A DNA stretch of 64,000 bases. It comes from Hyphomicrobiales bacterium (GTDB lineage Bacteria; Pseudomonadota; Alphaproteobacteria; MED-G09). Location: assembly GCA_028339975.1 (NCBI GenBank), contig JAOLDG010000004.1:91029-155028 (forward strand), given 5' to 3'. Positions within the stretch are counted from its first letter, which is position 1. Each line of letters starts with the position of its first letter. Below are positions 38,846 through 48,937 of this stretch, one piece after another. The translations under genes were made by a program, and so were the position numbers. Below the pieces are notes generated by a model. That model saw nothing but the letters and a program-made list of their open reading frames with translations. It was not told where the DNA came from and made no database searches.

Positions 38846-39826
38846 TTAAAGGTTAATTATTTCATAATTAAAGGGATACCTAAAAAGCTCTCTCAATAAA
38901 AGATTATTCATATGGTGACCAGATCGAGTACCCTTGTAGCAACCTTGAATTCTATATCCTGCAGTATATATATCACCAACGGCATCAAGAAGCTTATGTC
39001 TTGAAAATTCGTTGGAGTGTCTTAATCCTTCAGGGTTAATAACTCTATCATCATCAATAATGATACAATTTTCAAGATTCCCGCCCAAGCCAAGGCCTAA
39101 AGATTTCATATACTCAACATCCTTCATAAAACCAAAAGTACGAGCATTTGCAGCAAAATCTTTAAATCCGTAATCTTTAATAGATAAGGAGGCACTTTGT
39201 CTTCCTACAGCAGGACTCTCAAAATCAATCTCAGCAATAAAATCAGATCCGTTAGAAGGACTTATAGAGCAAATTTTATTTTCATCGTGAACTTCAATTT
39301 TTTTAAGAATCTTTAGTATTTTTCTTTTTGATGACTGTTGAATTATACCAGCATCCTCAATTAAATATAAAAAGGGTAAAGAGCTTCCGTCCATTATAGG
39401 AACCTCAGGTCCATCTAACTCAACTATAGCGTTATCAACACCACTTCCATTAAATGCCGCCATTATGTGTTCAATTGTTGAAACTTTTGCACCATCTTTA
39501 TTTTCTATAGTAGTACAGAGACTAGTATCGGAAACAAAAGAATAATTAGCTTGTATTCTTCTTTTTTCAATATCACCTTTTAAATCAGTCCTAACAAACA
39601 CAATCCCAGTATTTTCTTTTCCTGGTCTAATTGAAACTTTAACCTTATTGCCTGAGTGAAGTCCAACCCCAGAGAAATCCTGAACCCTAAATAGCGTTGT
39701 TTGCCAGCAATTACCTCCTGTAGCAAAAGACGGATCTATAATATCGTCACAAAGATTGCTAAACTGAGCTGTTCTTTGATAACCCACTTCTTGATTTATA
39801 TTTGTATTATTTTTGTTTAAGGTCAT
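38846..39826 (-). CDS. lpxC: UDP-3-O-acyl-N-acetylglucosamine deacetylase
   Basis: 326 residues. The Zn hydrolase that commits to lipid A synthesis. Visible are FSGVGLHSGNKV, STIEHIMAAFNGSGVDNA (Zn His), DGSSLPF and EFSRHKLLDAVGD (Zn His and Asp), then the GTRSGHHMNN end. The family usually begins about ten residues before GVGLHSG; here about 40 extra polar residues precede it (including NNTNINQEVGYQRTAQ), with no other ATG between. Either this is a real extension or an alternative start codon is used. It follows ftsZ by 89 bp. Confidence 0.95.
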   Translation of the reverse strand: MTLNKNNTNINQEVGYQRTAQFSNLCDDIIDPSFATGGNCWQTTLFRVQDFSGVGLHSGNKVKVSIRPGKENTGIVFVRTDLKGDIEKRRIQANYSFVSDTSLCTTIENKDGAKVSTIEHIMAAFNGSGVDNAIVELDGPEVPIMDGSSLPFLYLIEDAGIIQQSSKRKILKILKKIEVHDENKICSISPSNGSDFIAEIDFESPAVGRQSASLSIKDYGFKDFAANARTFGFMKDVEYMKSLGLGLGGNLENCIIIDDDRVINPEGLRHSNEFSRHKLLDAVGDIYTAGYRIQGCYKGTRSGHHMNNLLLRELFRYPFNYEIINL

Positions 39827-39915
39827 TTTTCAAATTATCAACTATCAAAGTAATTATTATCATTGAATAGAAAATATAACGAGTAAATGATTGTGACTTA
39901 ATGTAACCAAAGGCT

Positions 39916-41301
39916 CTAGTTACCTTTAATTCTTCCAAAAAATCTTTGAAGAGCTGGTATTTCTAATTGAGACTCATCCTCTTTATCTTCTTGAGAAGGA
40001 TCAAATCTATCATTATTAAATAACGGAACACCATCATCATTCTCCCAGTCTTCAGCCTCGGGAAGTGAAGATATATTTTCGTCAGCTAAGGATTCAATGC
40101 TTTGAGAGAAATCCTCATCAAAATTAGAATCTTCCTTTGAACTTATATTGTGAGGAACATCTGGAGTAATCTTTTTAACTTCCAGCTCTATATTATCTTC
40201 ATTTATAACCGATGATAAATTATTTTCATCAAGTATATCAACAAAGTTTTGCCCTGAAGGATTGTTATCTATATTAAGATCTACAACAGTCTCTTCAGCG
40301 TTTTGCTCCATTCCAGTTGCAATTACAGCAGTTCTAAAGCTATCACCAATTTCATCATCAGGGAAAACGCCAAAAATAACCTCACAATCATCACCAACGT
40401 CTTTTTGAATGAGAGATAATGCGCTATCAATTTCAAAAGGGTTTATATCTGATCCAGCCGTTAAAGACACAAGCAGCCCCTTTGTTCCCTTAAGAGATAG
40501 ATCATCTAGCATCGGATTAGAAATAGCCGCTTCCGCAGATAAAATAGCTCTATCTTCTCCTGAAGCAGTTCCAACACCAAATACAGCCTTGCCCTTATGT
40601 TGCATAATTGTTTTTACATCAGCAAAGTCAATATTGATGGATCCATTCTTCATTATTAAGGCGCTTATGGCTGATACACCGTCATGCAAGGTTTTATTAA
40701 CTAGATCCTCACATTCTTTCATTGGAGTTTTTTCATTAATAACTCTAAAAATATTTTGATTTGGTATAACTATAACAGTATCAAGAATTGAGCAAAGCTC
40801 ATCAACTCCGCTCTTAGCAGAAAGCATTCTTTTTTTACCTTCAAATCTCCATGGTGTAGTGACTATGCCTACAGTAAGAATTCCCATATCTTTAGCTAAT
40901 TGAGCAATAACCGGAGCCGCTCCAGTTCCCGTCCCTCCTCCAAGACAAGCTGTTATAAATAACATATGAGTACCCTCTAGGTACCTACGAATTTCTTCCT
41001 GTGATTCTTCTGCTGCTTTTTTTCCTATCTTAGGGTCAGCACCTGCACCCATACCTTGGGTTGCATGAGATCCAATTGGAATAGATGTAACACCAGTTAA
41101 ATTCTCTAGATCCTGAACATCAGTATTAACTGCAAAAAGCTCAACACCATCTAAGCCTTCTTCAACCATAGTTTTAAGGGCATTTCCACCGCCACCGCCA
41201 ACACCAATTAATGAGATACGAGGTCTTAATTTTTCAACCTCTGGTGTTTCAAGAGTAATACTACTATTTGAAACAAAATTTTCTTCATCATAAGTAGACA
41301 T
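39916..41301 (-). CDS. ftsZ: Cell division protein FtsZ
   Basis: 461 residues. The tubulin-like GTPase forming the Z ring. The signature GGGTGTG is at 121-127, and NTDVQDL and the T7 loop (NIDFADVKTIM) are present. A long acidic, low-complexity linker (about 310-445, many Asp/Glu/Ser/Asn) leads to the C-terminal peptide EIPALQRFFGR, which docks on FtsA. I chose ATG 41301 with a GAGGTGG box just upstream rather than an in-frame TTG four codons before it. Downstream of ftsA by 70 bp. Confidence 0.97.
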   Translation of the reverse strand: MSTYDEENFVSNSSITLETPEVEKLRPRISLIGVGGGGGNALKTMVEEGLDGVELFAVNTDVQDLENLTGVTSIPIGSHATQGMGAGADPKIGKKAAEESQEEIRRYLEGTHMLFITACLGGGTGTGAAPVIAQLAKDMGILTVGIVTTPWRFEGKKRMLSAKSGVDELCSILDTVIVIPNQNIFRVINEKTPMKECEDLVNKTLHDGVSAISALIMKNGSINIDFADVKTIMQHKGKAVFGVGTASGEDRAILSAEAAISNPMLDDLSLKGTKGLLVSLTAGSDINPFEIDSALSLIQKDVGDDCEVIFGVFPDDEIGDSFRTAVIATGMEQNAEETVVDLNIDNNPSGQNFVDILDENNLSSVINEDNIELEVKKITPDVPHNISSKEDSNFDEDFSQSIESLADENISSLPEAEDWENDDGVPLFNNDRFDPSQEDKEDESQLEIPALQRFFGRIKGN

Positions 41302-41371
41302 AAACCACCTCAATTAGAATACAAAAGAATAATCAACTGATTCTATCCATTTAACAACAATAAGTTATTGA

Positions 41372-42661
41372 TTAAAAACCAGAACCCATAATTTTTTGAA
41401 AGAATTTGTATGCAAAGTTTGGCTCCTTTAATTGAATATCCATCTCTTTTTTTCTTGATAGAATTGAGTGAATTAGCATTCCAGCACATGATGAAAAAAC
41501 TGGGCCAGATATTTGCTCATTAAGTCCGTTAATATTTAGAGGCCTACCTATATGAACTCTTGAATCCAGAGTCCTTTCAGAGAACTCTACACTTCCAATT
41601 AATTCTGATCCACCTCCCGTAATAACAGTATTACTTTTCGCTATATCAAAATAACCAGATTGCTCAATACATTTTTTTGCATGCATAAGTATCTCATAGA
41701 ACCTAGGCTGAATAATGGAAATTAACTTTGATCTGGACAAAGTGGATCCCTCACTTAAATCACCTCCCATTAAAGGGGTTTGATAAATAATATCTCCATC
41801 ATTTGGACCTCTCAAAGCACTTCCATATAGATTTTTTAATCCCTCAGCCTGCTCAAATGGTGTTGATAATACTTTAGATATATCACTTGAAATATACCAA
41901 GCACCAATATTAATTGATTTTGCAAACACTATTGACCCGTCAACAAAAATAGAAATTGAAGTACTCCCGGAACCTATGTCAATACATACTGCTCCGGATT
42001 CCCTCTCTTCATTGGTTAGGGTTGATAAACCTGAAACATAAGGTTTAGCTGTAAAATTAATAACCTTCAGATGACTATTATTAATAATAGTTTCAAGATT
42101 ATTTATGTGGGTTGGTTTTCCATAAATAAAGAGTAATTTTACAGCAAGCTTATTAGCACTTATTCCGTTTGGATTTGAAATATTTTTAATATTATCAACT
42201 ATAAAATTAGACGGAATGACATGAAGAATTTTTTTATTATTAGGAGTAAATTTCTTTTTAGCTATATCAATCACTTCCACAACATGTTGCTGATTAATTA
42301 TATCTCCATCAATAATTAATTCAGCAAATGTTCTTTCAGTCTTGATATAGTTGCCAGAGATATTTACTGAGACATTTTTAACCTCCACTCCAGCTAAATT
42401 TTCTGCCTCAGCAACAGCTCTTCTAATAGATTTTTCTAGTTCTAAAATATTAGTGATAGCGCCATTTCTCATACCTTTTGATTGAGAATAACCATATCCA
42501 ACTACTCGAGGCTTTTCTTTATCTAAAATTTTATCAACTTTAGCAATAAAACAAATAATTTTGTCAGACCCAATATCAATCGACGTAATTATATCATCTG
42601 ATTGATAACTATTTTCCCTGTAAGAAAACAGATCATGTTGACTAATATTATTTTCAGCCAT
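41372..42661 (-). CDS. ftsA: Cell division protein FtsA
   Basis: 429 residues. The actin-like protein that tethers FtsZ to the membrane. Phosphate-1 is SIDIGSDKI (27-35); the SHS2 (1C) domain follows; phosphate-2 is CIDIGSGSTSISIF; ITGGGSEL is the adenosine motif. The C-terminal amphipathic helix (FAYKFFQKIMGSGF) fits a membrane-targeting sequence. AAGGAG lies 12 bases before the ATG, a slightly long spacing. Confidence 0.96.
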   Translation of the reverse strand: MAENNISQHDLFSYRENSYQSDDIITSIDIGSDKIICFIAKVDKILDKEKPRVVGYGYSQSKGMRNGAITNILELEKSIRRAVAEAENLAGVEVKNVSVNISGNYIKTERTFAELIIDGDIINQQHVVEVIDIAKKKFTPNNKKILHVIPSNFIVDNIKNISNPNGISANKLAVKLLFIYGKPTHINNLETIINNSHLKVINFTAKPYVSGLSTLTNEERESGAVCIDIGSGSTSISIFVDGSIVFAKSINIGAWYISSDISKVLSTPFEQAEGLKNLYGSALRGPNDGDIIYQTPLMGGDLSEGSTLSRSKLISIIQPRFYEILMHAKKCIEQSGYFDIAKSNTVITGGGSELIGSVEFSERTLDSRVHIGRPLNINGLNEQISGPVFSSCAGMLIHSILSRKKEMDIQLKEPNFAYKFFQKIMGSGF

Positions 42662-42683
42662 TGATTAAAAGATCTCCTTAAAG

Positions 42684-43418
42684 TTAATCATTGGAATTAA
42701 CTCTATCAGTTGTTATTTTCCCACTAACTCTTAAGTCTATTTTTTTATGACCTTTTTCAATAAGTCTATTTTCTTTTATATATGTTTCTAGGATAGACAG
42801 TGAATCAATTACATTATCTTGAGGTAGCATTATTCTAACACCACCTTGGTAGTGTAAATCCCATCTTCTTCTTCCGATAAAACTTGCATAATCAATTTGA
42901 TTATAAATTTCTGGAAAATTCTCAAGGTCTTCAAGAAGTTTCATTAAATTAAGGTCTGCTTGAGTTCCCTTAATGGTAAAATAATTCTGAAATTGATCAT
43001 TTGATATTCTTTCAATTGCATTTCCATCTTTATCTAAAACAAACCTATCTTTTCCCCTAACCCATATTGCTTGAGGAGAAAACTCATCTATGGTTAAGCT
43101 TAATTTATTAGGTAAAATTCTTCTAATAATTACACTTTTAATCCACGTAACTTTCTCAAGTTCAGATTGAATATAATTAAGATCTAGACTCAAAAGTGAT
43201 TTTTTTTGGTACTGTTTTAAAATTTTAGAAATATCACTTTTTGAAGATCTTTCTCTACCTAATGTTTCAATGCTAGTTATCGCAAAAAAAGATTCTGTAT
43301 TCTTAATGATGGTATTTTTTATGCTGCCATTATTATAAAAGAATATAACGGCAAAAAATAAGAATAGAATAATAACACTGGAGATAAAAAAATATGTTTT
43401 TCTTTTTAACGATTGCAA
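42684..43418 (-). CDS. ftsQ: Cell division protein FtsQ
   Basis: 244 residues. A bitopic divisome protein: short basic N-terminus, membrane helix at about 9-28, a POTRA domain (FAITSIETLGRERSS) and a beta domain. The start is TTG 43418, inside the ddl 3' end, with a canonical GGAGGA box six bases upstream; no ATG exists before the membrane helix, so the TTG is needed. Lies between ddl and ftsA as in other proteobacteria. Confidence 0.92.
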   Translation of the reverse strand: MQSLKRKTYFFISSVIILFLFFAVIFFYNNGSIKNTIIKNTESFFAITSIETLGRERSSKSDISKILKQYQKKSLLSLDLNYIQSELEKVTWIKSVIIRRILPNKLSLTIDEFSPQAIWVRGKDRFVLDKDGNAIERISNDQFQNYFTIKGTQADLNLMKLLEDLENFPEIYNQIDYASFIGRRRWDLHYQGGVRIMLPQDNVIDSLSILETYIKENRLIEKGHKKIDLRVSGKITTDRVNSND

Positions 43419-44335
43419 GATGCGTCCTCCAGTAATGAAATAACAAGATCGCAGTATGTTATTCCATTTTTACCCAGTAACTCTGGAACTAAGGATGTCG
43501 GAGTCATTCCTGGCTGAGTATTAATTTCTAATATAAACAAACCCTCAGATCCTAAATCTTGATTGAATCTAAAATCTGACCTAGTCACACCTTTGCACCC
43601 AAAAATTTTATGTGCTTTTTGTGAAATTTTTTGGGCTAATTTATATATTGGAGATGGTATTTCAGCAGGAACAATATGTTGAGATCCGCCGTTAGTATAT
43701 TTTGCCTCATAATCATAAAAACTATTCTTAGTTACAACTTCCATAACTTCGGTTGCCTCACCTTCATATACAGAGCATGTAATTTCTTTACCCTTAATAT
43801 AATCTTCAATCAAAACTTCATCCCCATAAATCCAAGAATCTTGGATATTTATAAGATTACTCTTATCTGATTCACTTAAAATAGCATAAACACCTTTGCT
43901 TGAGCCCTCATTTATTGGTTTGATAACAAATGGAAGATTGTACTCTATCTCTAATAATTTATTAATTTTAATTATCTGATACCCTGGTGTATTAATATTA
44001 TTCTTGATGAATAAATTTTTTGAATATAGTTTATTCATAGCTAAAATAGATGATTTTACTCCGGAGTGTGTATAGGGAATTTTCTCTTGCTCAAGAAGGC
44101 TTTGAATTACTCCATCCTCTCCTCCTTGACCATGCAATGCATTAAAGCAGATATCAGGATTAACAACCCTTAGATGAGAGACAAAATCTCCAGTACAATC
44201 TATACCTGTTACCTTGAAACCAGAATCAACTAAAGCATTCAATACATTTTTTCCTGAGGCCAGACTAACCTCTCTCTCAGAAGAGTTTCCCCCCATTAAG
44301 ACAGCAATATGTTTATTTAATAATGAATTATTCAT
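43406..44335 (-). CDS. ddl: D-alanine--D-alanine ligase
   Basis: 309 residues from ATG 44335. An ATP-grasp enzyme making the D-Ala-D-Ala dipeptide for MurF. VLMGGNSSEREVSLASG at the start, NALHGQGGEDG, PFVIKPINEGSSKGV and EINTQPGMTP show the family. A longer frame would use TTG 44347. The ATG overlaps the murB stop by eight bases (ATGAATAA). It overlaps ftsQ by 13 bp at the other end. Confidence 0.95.
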   Translation of the reverse strand: MNNSLLNKHIAVLMGGNSSEREVSLASGKNVLNALVDSGFKVTGIDCTGDFVSHLRVVNPDICFNALHGQGGEDGVIQSLLEQEKIPYTHSGVKSSILAMNKLYSKNLFIKNNINTPGYQIIKINKLLEIEYNLPFVIKPINEGSSKGVYAILSESDKSNLINIQDSWIYGDEVLIEDYIKGKEITCSVYEGEATEVMEVVTKNSFYDYEAKYTNGGSQHIVPAEIPSPIYKLAQKISQKAHKIFGCKGVTRSDFRFNQDLGSEGLFILEINTQPGMTPTSLVPELLGKNGITYCDLVISLLEDASCNR

Positions 44336-45251
44336 ATTCACCAACAATATTAATTTCCCATTCTAGTAAAATATCAAATTCAAATTTTACTTTATCAATA
44401 ATCATATTACCCAGAGCCTCGAAGTCACCTGCCGATGCGCTACCTTTATTTATTAAAAAATTACTATGAATATCTGAAACCATTGCTTCGCCAAAAGAAG
44501 CATTGGACATTCCAGACTTAACAATTAACTCCCAAGCTTTAAAATTATTATGATTTTTAAAAGTACTTCCACCTGTTGCGTAGCCTTGTGGCTGGGATGT
44601 ATTTCTTTTTAATACAATTTCATCCATTAAATTTTTAATCTTAAATTCCTTTTTTAAAAAACCTTGTACCACAGAGGATGTAATAATTAGATCTTCAGAT
44701 ATATTAGAATTTCTATATGATAAATTAATTTCATTACTCTTTTTATTAATTTTTTTTCCATTTTTTGTTAAAAAATTAACATCTACAATAATGTCACTAA
44801 ATTCAGACCCAAAACATCCAGCATTCATAAAAATACCTCCCCCTATACTTCCAGGTATTCCTATCAAAAATTCTAATCCACCAATTCCTAACTCAAGACA
44901 CTTTTCAGCAAGGACTTTATCGGATAAGCCAGATCCAACCTTTATTTGAGTATCACTTAAGACCTCAATACCCTCAAAATTTGATGGTATTATAACAGAT
45001 AAGCCAGGCAGACCTCCATCACGAACCAATGTATTGGATAATTTTCCAAAAGTATTTAACTTAACATCAGGGTTAAGCGATCCAAGGATTAACGAGAGAT
45101 CATCTTCGTCAGAAGGTATATATAAAAACTCAGCAGAACCTCCTGCCTTTAACCAAGACATATTTCCAATAGACTTATTACAAAAACTTTTTCCTTTTAA
45201 ATCAGTGAAAACTTCGGGTCGATCTAATATGTCTAAAAAATTTTTATTCAT
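44328..45251 (-). CDS. murB: UDP-N-acetylenolpyruvoylglucosamine reductase
   Basis: 307 residues. An FAD enzyme that reduces UDP-GlcNAc-enolpyruvate to UDP-MurNAc. It shows WLKAGGSAEFLYIPS, the FAD block GGLEFLIGIPGSIGGGIFMNAG and QPQGYATGGSTFKNH, with the type II (shorter) layout. The start ATG overlaps the murC stop by eight bases (ATGAATAA), and its own stop overlaps ddl in the same way. Confidence 0.95.
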   Translation of the reverse strand: MNKNFLDILDRPEVFTDLKGKSFCNKSIGNMSWLKAGGSAEFLYIPSDEDDLSLILGSLNPDVKLNTFGKLSNTLVRDGGLPGLSVIIPSNFEGIEVLSDTQIKVGSGLSDKVLAEKCLELGIGGLEFLIGIPGSIGGGIFMNAGCFGSEFSDIIVDVNFLTKNGKKINKKSNEINLSYRNSNISEDLIITSSVVQGFLKKEFKIKNLMDEIVLKRNTSQPQGYATGGSTFKNHNNFKAWELIVKSGMSNASFGEAMVSDIHSNFLINKGSASAGDFEALGNMIIDKVKFEFDILLEWEINIVGEYE

Positions 45252-46644
45252 TATTTTGATCCATAAGAATCATTTCCTTAGCAAATAAATTACACCAAGA
45301 GGAAATAGAGCCAGCACCCATAAAAACTAAAGTATCATTTGGCTGAAGAATTTTTAAAATTTCAATTTTAAATTCAGAAAAATTATTTGAGTAGAAAGCC
45401 TTAGGGTGACCACTATTAGTTATATCGCGAACCAATAGTTCTGAACTGATACCATCTATTTTACTTTCACCAGCCTGGTAAATCGGAAGAATAAAAACAA
45501 TATCGCTATTAAAGAAACATTTTGAAAACTGTTTATAGGTATCCCTTAGTCTTGAATAGCGATGAGGTTGAACAACGGAAATCAACCTTCCAGGTTTTGA
45601 TTTTAAAGCTTTTATTGTTTCTTTAATTTCTGTGGGGTGATGAGCATAATCATCATAAAAAGTTATATTATTATTTTCATAAATCTTACTAAGTCTTCGA
45701 CCTACACCTTTAAAAGATTCAAGTCCCTTTTTAATTATTTCCTTTTTAATATTAAAATTATAAGCGATTGTTATTGCCGCCAACGCATTTTCTATATTAT
45801 GCTCTCCACGCATTGGAAAAAAAATATTCTCAATTCTCTCTTCCTCAATACTGCCTTCATTTATTAAAACATTAAACAAAACACCATTCTTATCTTCACG
45901 AAGAATTTTTCCTCTGACATCACAACTTTTTTTAAATCCATATTTAATAATATTTAATGATTCTAGATTTTTTATGAGCTTACTAATATTTTTATCTTTT
46001 TCTGAAATAGCCAAGAAACCAAAAGGTGAAATATTTTTACAATAAGAAAGAAAAGCGTTGAGTAATTTTTTTTTACTACCATAGTAATTAATATGTTCAT
46101 TATCAATAGATGTTATAACTCCGGCAAAAGATGGTAAAAAAGAAAAGCTACCGTCAGATTCATCTATTTCAACAAGCATTAAATCGCTAAAACCTAATTT
46201 AGTATTTGACCCATAGGAGTTTATAATACCTCCATTAATTACAGTTGGATCGTGTTTTGCATAGTCAAAAATCTCAGCGATAATTGAAACTGTTGTTGTT
46301 TTACCATGACTGCCAGAAACAGTTATTGTCTTTTTCATCCTCATAAGCTCTCTTAACATTTCCGACCGACCTATTATTGGAATTTTCTTCTCTCTAGCAG
46401 CTTTAAGCTCACAGTTATCAAAATCGATTGCCGAGGAATAAACAACTAAAGATGAATTAAAAATATTTGATTCCTTATGACCTAAGAAAACCTTTATTCC
46501 GTTTTTTCTTAAACGCTCTACATTGAGATTATTTCTTTGATCAGAACCAGTAATACTGTAACCAAGATTATTCATAATCTCAGCTATTCCGCTCATACCG
46601 ATACCGCCGATACCAACCAAGTGAATATTTTTTATATTTTTCAT
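45244..46644 (-). CDS. murC: UDP-N-acetylmuramate--L-alanine ligase
   Basis: 466 residues. Adds L-Ala to UDP-MurNAc. The N-terminal glycine-rich loop is GIGGIGMSGIA; the ATP loop is GSHGKTT (111-117); EIDESDGSF and YDDYAHHPTEI are the central and C-terminal ligase blocks. 17 bp after murG. Confidence 0.96.
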   Translation of the reverse strand: MKNIKNIHLVGIGGIGMSGIAEIMNNLGYSITGSDQRNNLNVERLRKNGIKVFLGHKESNIFNSSLVVYSSAIDFDNCELKAAREKKIPIIGRSEMLRELMRMKKTITVSGSHGKTTTVSIIAEIFDYAKHDPTVINGGIINSYGSNTKLGFSDLMLVEIDESDGSFSFLPSFAGVITSIDNEHINYYGSKKKLLNAFLSYCKNISPFGFLAISEKDKNISKLIKNLESLNIIKYGFKKSCDVRGKILREDKNGVLFNVLINEGSIEEERIENIFFPMRGEHNIENALAAITIAYNFNIKKEIIKKGLESFKGVGRRLSKIYENNNITFYDDYAHHPTEIKETIKALKSKPGRLISVVQPHRYSRLRDTYKQFSKCFFNSDIVFILPIYQAGESKIDGISSELLVRDITNSGHPKAFYSNNFSEFKIEILKILQPNDTLVFMGAGSISSWCNLFAKEMILMDQNNE

Positions 46645-46661
46645 ATCACTTAAACGCCTTG

Positions 46662-47759
46662 CTATTCAAAATTTTTGATAAGATTCATAATATTTTTTGC
46701 ACCATCTTTATGGATACTTGGAATATTTCTGTTGCTCATATCTTTAAGTATACTTGGATCGTTCATAAATTTATTAATTTTTTTATAAAACCAATCTGAA
46801 TTAGCCTGACTTTCATCACTGACTAAAACCTGACCAGTTTTCATTAATCTAAGGGCATTTAGTTTTTGATCACCATCAATTGAATGCGACAAAGGTATAA
46901 GGATAGCAGGCCTTCCAATGGCTGCAATTTCACTTACTGTAGAAGCCCCTGATCTAGATATTATCAAATGAGAGGAGTTTAATAATTCAGGTAAATCATC
47001 AAAAAAATAACTCACTTTTGCTTTAATATTTTCTGAGCCATAAAAATTTTCTATATCCTGAACCTCCTCAGGTCTTACTTGGTGATAAATATCAAGGTTT
47101 GATTTTTTATTACCAGACAACATACTTAAAGAAAGCGGAATTGTATTAGAAAAAAATGAAGCCCCTTGGCTACCTCCAAAGATAACTAATTTAAACTTAT
47201 TTTTTTTTTCGAAAATTCTGTAAGCACTCTTATATTTTAAAATATCTGAACGAATAGGATTGCCTGAAAAATATATTTTTTCTTTATATCCATCTGGAAT
47301 ACCAGCAGTATCATTAAAGCCAAGTGAGAGCTTATCAGTTAAGCGGATAAGTAGTTTGTTAGCCCTTCCTAAAACCATATTTTGTTCATGAATAATAATT
47401 TTTAATCCGCATAATTTTGCTGCAAAAATGACTGGTATAGTTGGGTACCCACCAAAACCTACAACAGTTTTAATTTTAAATTTATTTATCCATATTAATG
47501 AAGAAAGAAACCCAAAAATCAATTTTATGAAAACAAAAGGCCACTTATAAAAATTTATATTAGTAAACGTAGCAGAATGGATTTTTTTTACATTCCCAAT
47601 CTCAAAACCCTTTACTAAGGACTCGACCCTACCGTCAGTGAAAAGAAAGGTGTTGTAATCCTGAGAAGAAAGTTCAGAAGCAAGACTTTCAGAACCATAA
47701 AGGTGTCCACCAGTTCCTCCGGCAGTGAGTAAGATATTATTATTAATTCTTTTTATCAT
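46662..47759 (-). CDS. murG: UDP-GlcNAc:lipid I N-acetylglucosaminyltransferase
   Basis: 365 residues of GT-B fold. It converts lipid I to lipid II on the inner face of the membrane. GGTGGH (14-19) is the first G-loop. IHEQNMVLGRANKL, FGGSQGASFF and the UDP-GlcNAc block SRSGASTVSEIAAIGRPAILIP are typical. Two bases after the ftsW stop. Confidence 0.96.
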   Translation of the reverse strand: MIKRINNNILLTAGGTGGHLYGSESLASELSSQDYNTFLFTDGRVESLVKGFEIGNVKKIHSATFTNINFYKWPFVFIKLIFGFLSSLIWINKFKIKTVVGFGGYPTIPVIFAAKLCGLKIIIHEQNMVLGRANKLLIRLTDKLSLGFNDTAGIPDGYKEKIYFSGNPIRSDILKYKSAYRIFEKKNKFKLVIFGGSQGASFFSNTIPLSLSMLSGNKKSNLDIYHQVRPEEVQDIENFYGSENIKAKVSYFFDDLPELLNSSHLIISRSGASTVSEIAAIGRPAILIPLSHSIDGDQKLNALRLMKTGQVLVSDESQANSDWFYKKINKFMNDPSILKDMSNRNIPSIHKDGAKNIMNLIKNFE

Positions 47760-47761
47760 TT

Positions 47762-48937
47762 TTAAAATTGTATACCAGTATAATTTAATTCTGAATTTTT
47801 AGATCTTGATCTAGGGTCGTCTTTTTTTGTTAAAGACAAAAACATACCCATACATATTCCTAAGGCAACTATTGATGAACCACCGTAAGAAATAAACGGC
47901 AATGTCATTCCTTTGGCCGGAATCAAGCTTAAATTAACAGCCATATGAAAAAGTGTTTGAAGACCAAATATTAATAGTAATCCAGAAGCAGAAAGTTGAT
48001 TAAAGTAATTGTTAAGAGTTTGAATTTTTGAGAAACCCCTGATTATTAAAAAACCATAAACTAGAATAATTAATAAAATAACTAATAGGCCACCTTCCTC
48101 AGCAACAGCTGCGAAAATAAAATCAGTATAAGCGTCAGGAAGGTTATACTTCATCCAACCTTCACCTATACCCTGCCCAAAAAGACCACCATTTTCAAAA
48201 GCATCAATTGCTGATGAAGCTTGTGTAGGCCTACTATCTAAAAGCTCCGGATTAAACCAAGCATTTAACCAGTTATCTACACGAAGAGATACATGGCTAA
48301 AATTAAAATACAAGAAAACCGCACCTACTATAGAAAACGAACCTAATCCAAAAACAACTTTCCAGGGTAAGCCATTAAAAAACATTAAACCTATAACGCT
48401 GATGAATAGAAGTATTGATTGACCTACATCTGGCTGAAGTAATAAAAGAATAATTGAAAAAAATAACAAAAGAATAGGAATAATTTGAAGTGTATTATTC
48501 CTTTCAATACGTGACCTAGCTAAAAACCAAGCAACTATCATAATTAAAGATGGCTTTAAAAACTCTGATGGTTGAATAGTAAAACCAAAAATGGGCAACC
48601 ATCTTGACGCACCGCCACTATTAACTCCTATAGTTAATGTTAAAAATATTCCGGCCAAACTAAATAAAAAAATTAGTAAAGATAATTTTCTTGTCTTATC
48701 CGGTGGTAAAATAGAAATAAAAATAAGACAAAATAATGAAATACAGCAATATATAAAATGCCTAGTAAGAAAAAAATAAGTACTTGTTTTAATACTTATA
48801 GCTTCAGCAGGGCTAACTGCCAAAGAGAAGAACAGACCAACACAACCAAGAACAATTAATCCAAAAAGCATCCAACGATCAACTGTGTACCACCATAAAC
48901 CCAATGGCCCAATGTTTGTTCTTGAAACCCTTAACAT
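47762..48937 (-). CDS. ftsW: Peptidoglycan polymerase FtsW (SEDS family)
   Basis: 391 residues with about ten membrane helices. The SEDS glycosyltransferase of the septum, working with FtsI. Characteristic are GGASRWLPIFGFTIQPSE, LLQPDVGQS, GGLFGQGIGEG and PFISYGGSS near the end. The start ATG overlaps the murD stop by seven bases (ATGTTAA). Confidence 0.96.
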   Translation of the reverse strand: MLRVSRTNIGPLGLWWYTVDRWMLFGLIVLGCVGLFFSLAVSPAEAISIKTSTYFFLTRHFIYCCISLFCLIFISILPPDKTRKLSLLIFLFSLAGIFLTLTIGVNSGGASRWLPIFGFTIQPSEFLKPSLIMIVAWFLARSRIERNNTLQIIPILLLFFSIILLLLQPDVGQSILLFISVIGLMFFNGLPWKVVFGLGSFSIVGAVFLYFNFSHVSLRVDNWLNAWFNPELLDSRPTQASSAIDAFENGGLFGQGIGEGWMKYNLPDAYTDFIFAAVAEEGGLLVILLIILVYGFLIIRGFSKIQTLNNYFNQLSASGLLLIFGLQTLFHMAVNLSLIPAKGMTLPFISYGGSSIVALGICMGMFLSLTKKDDPRSRSKNSELNYTGIQF

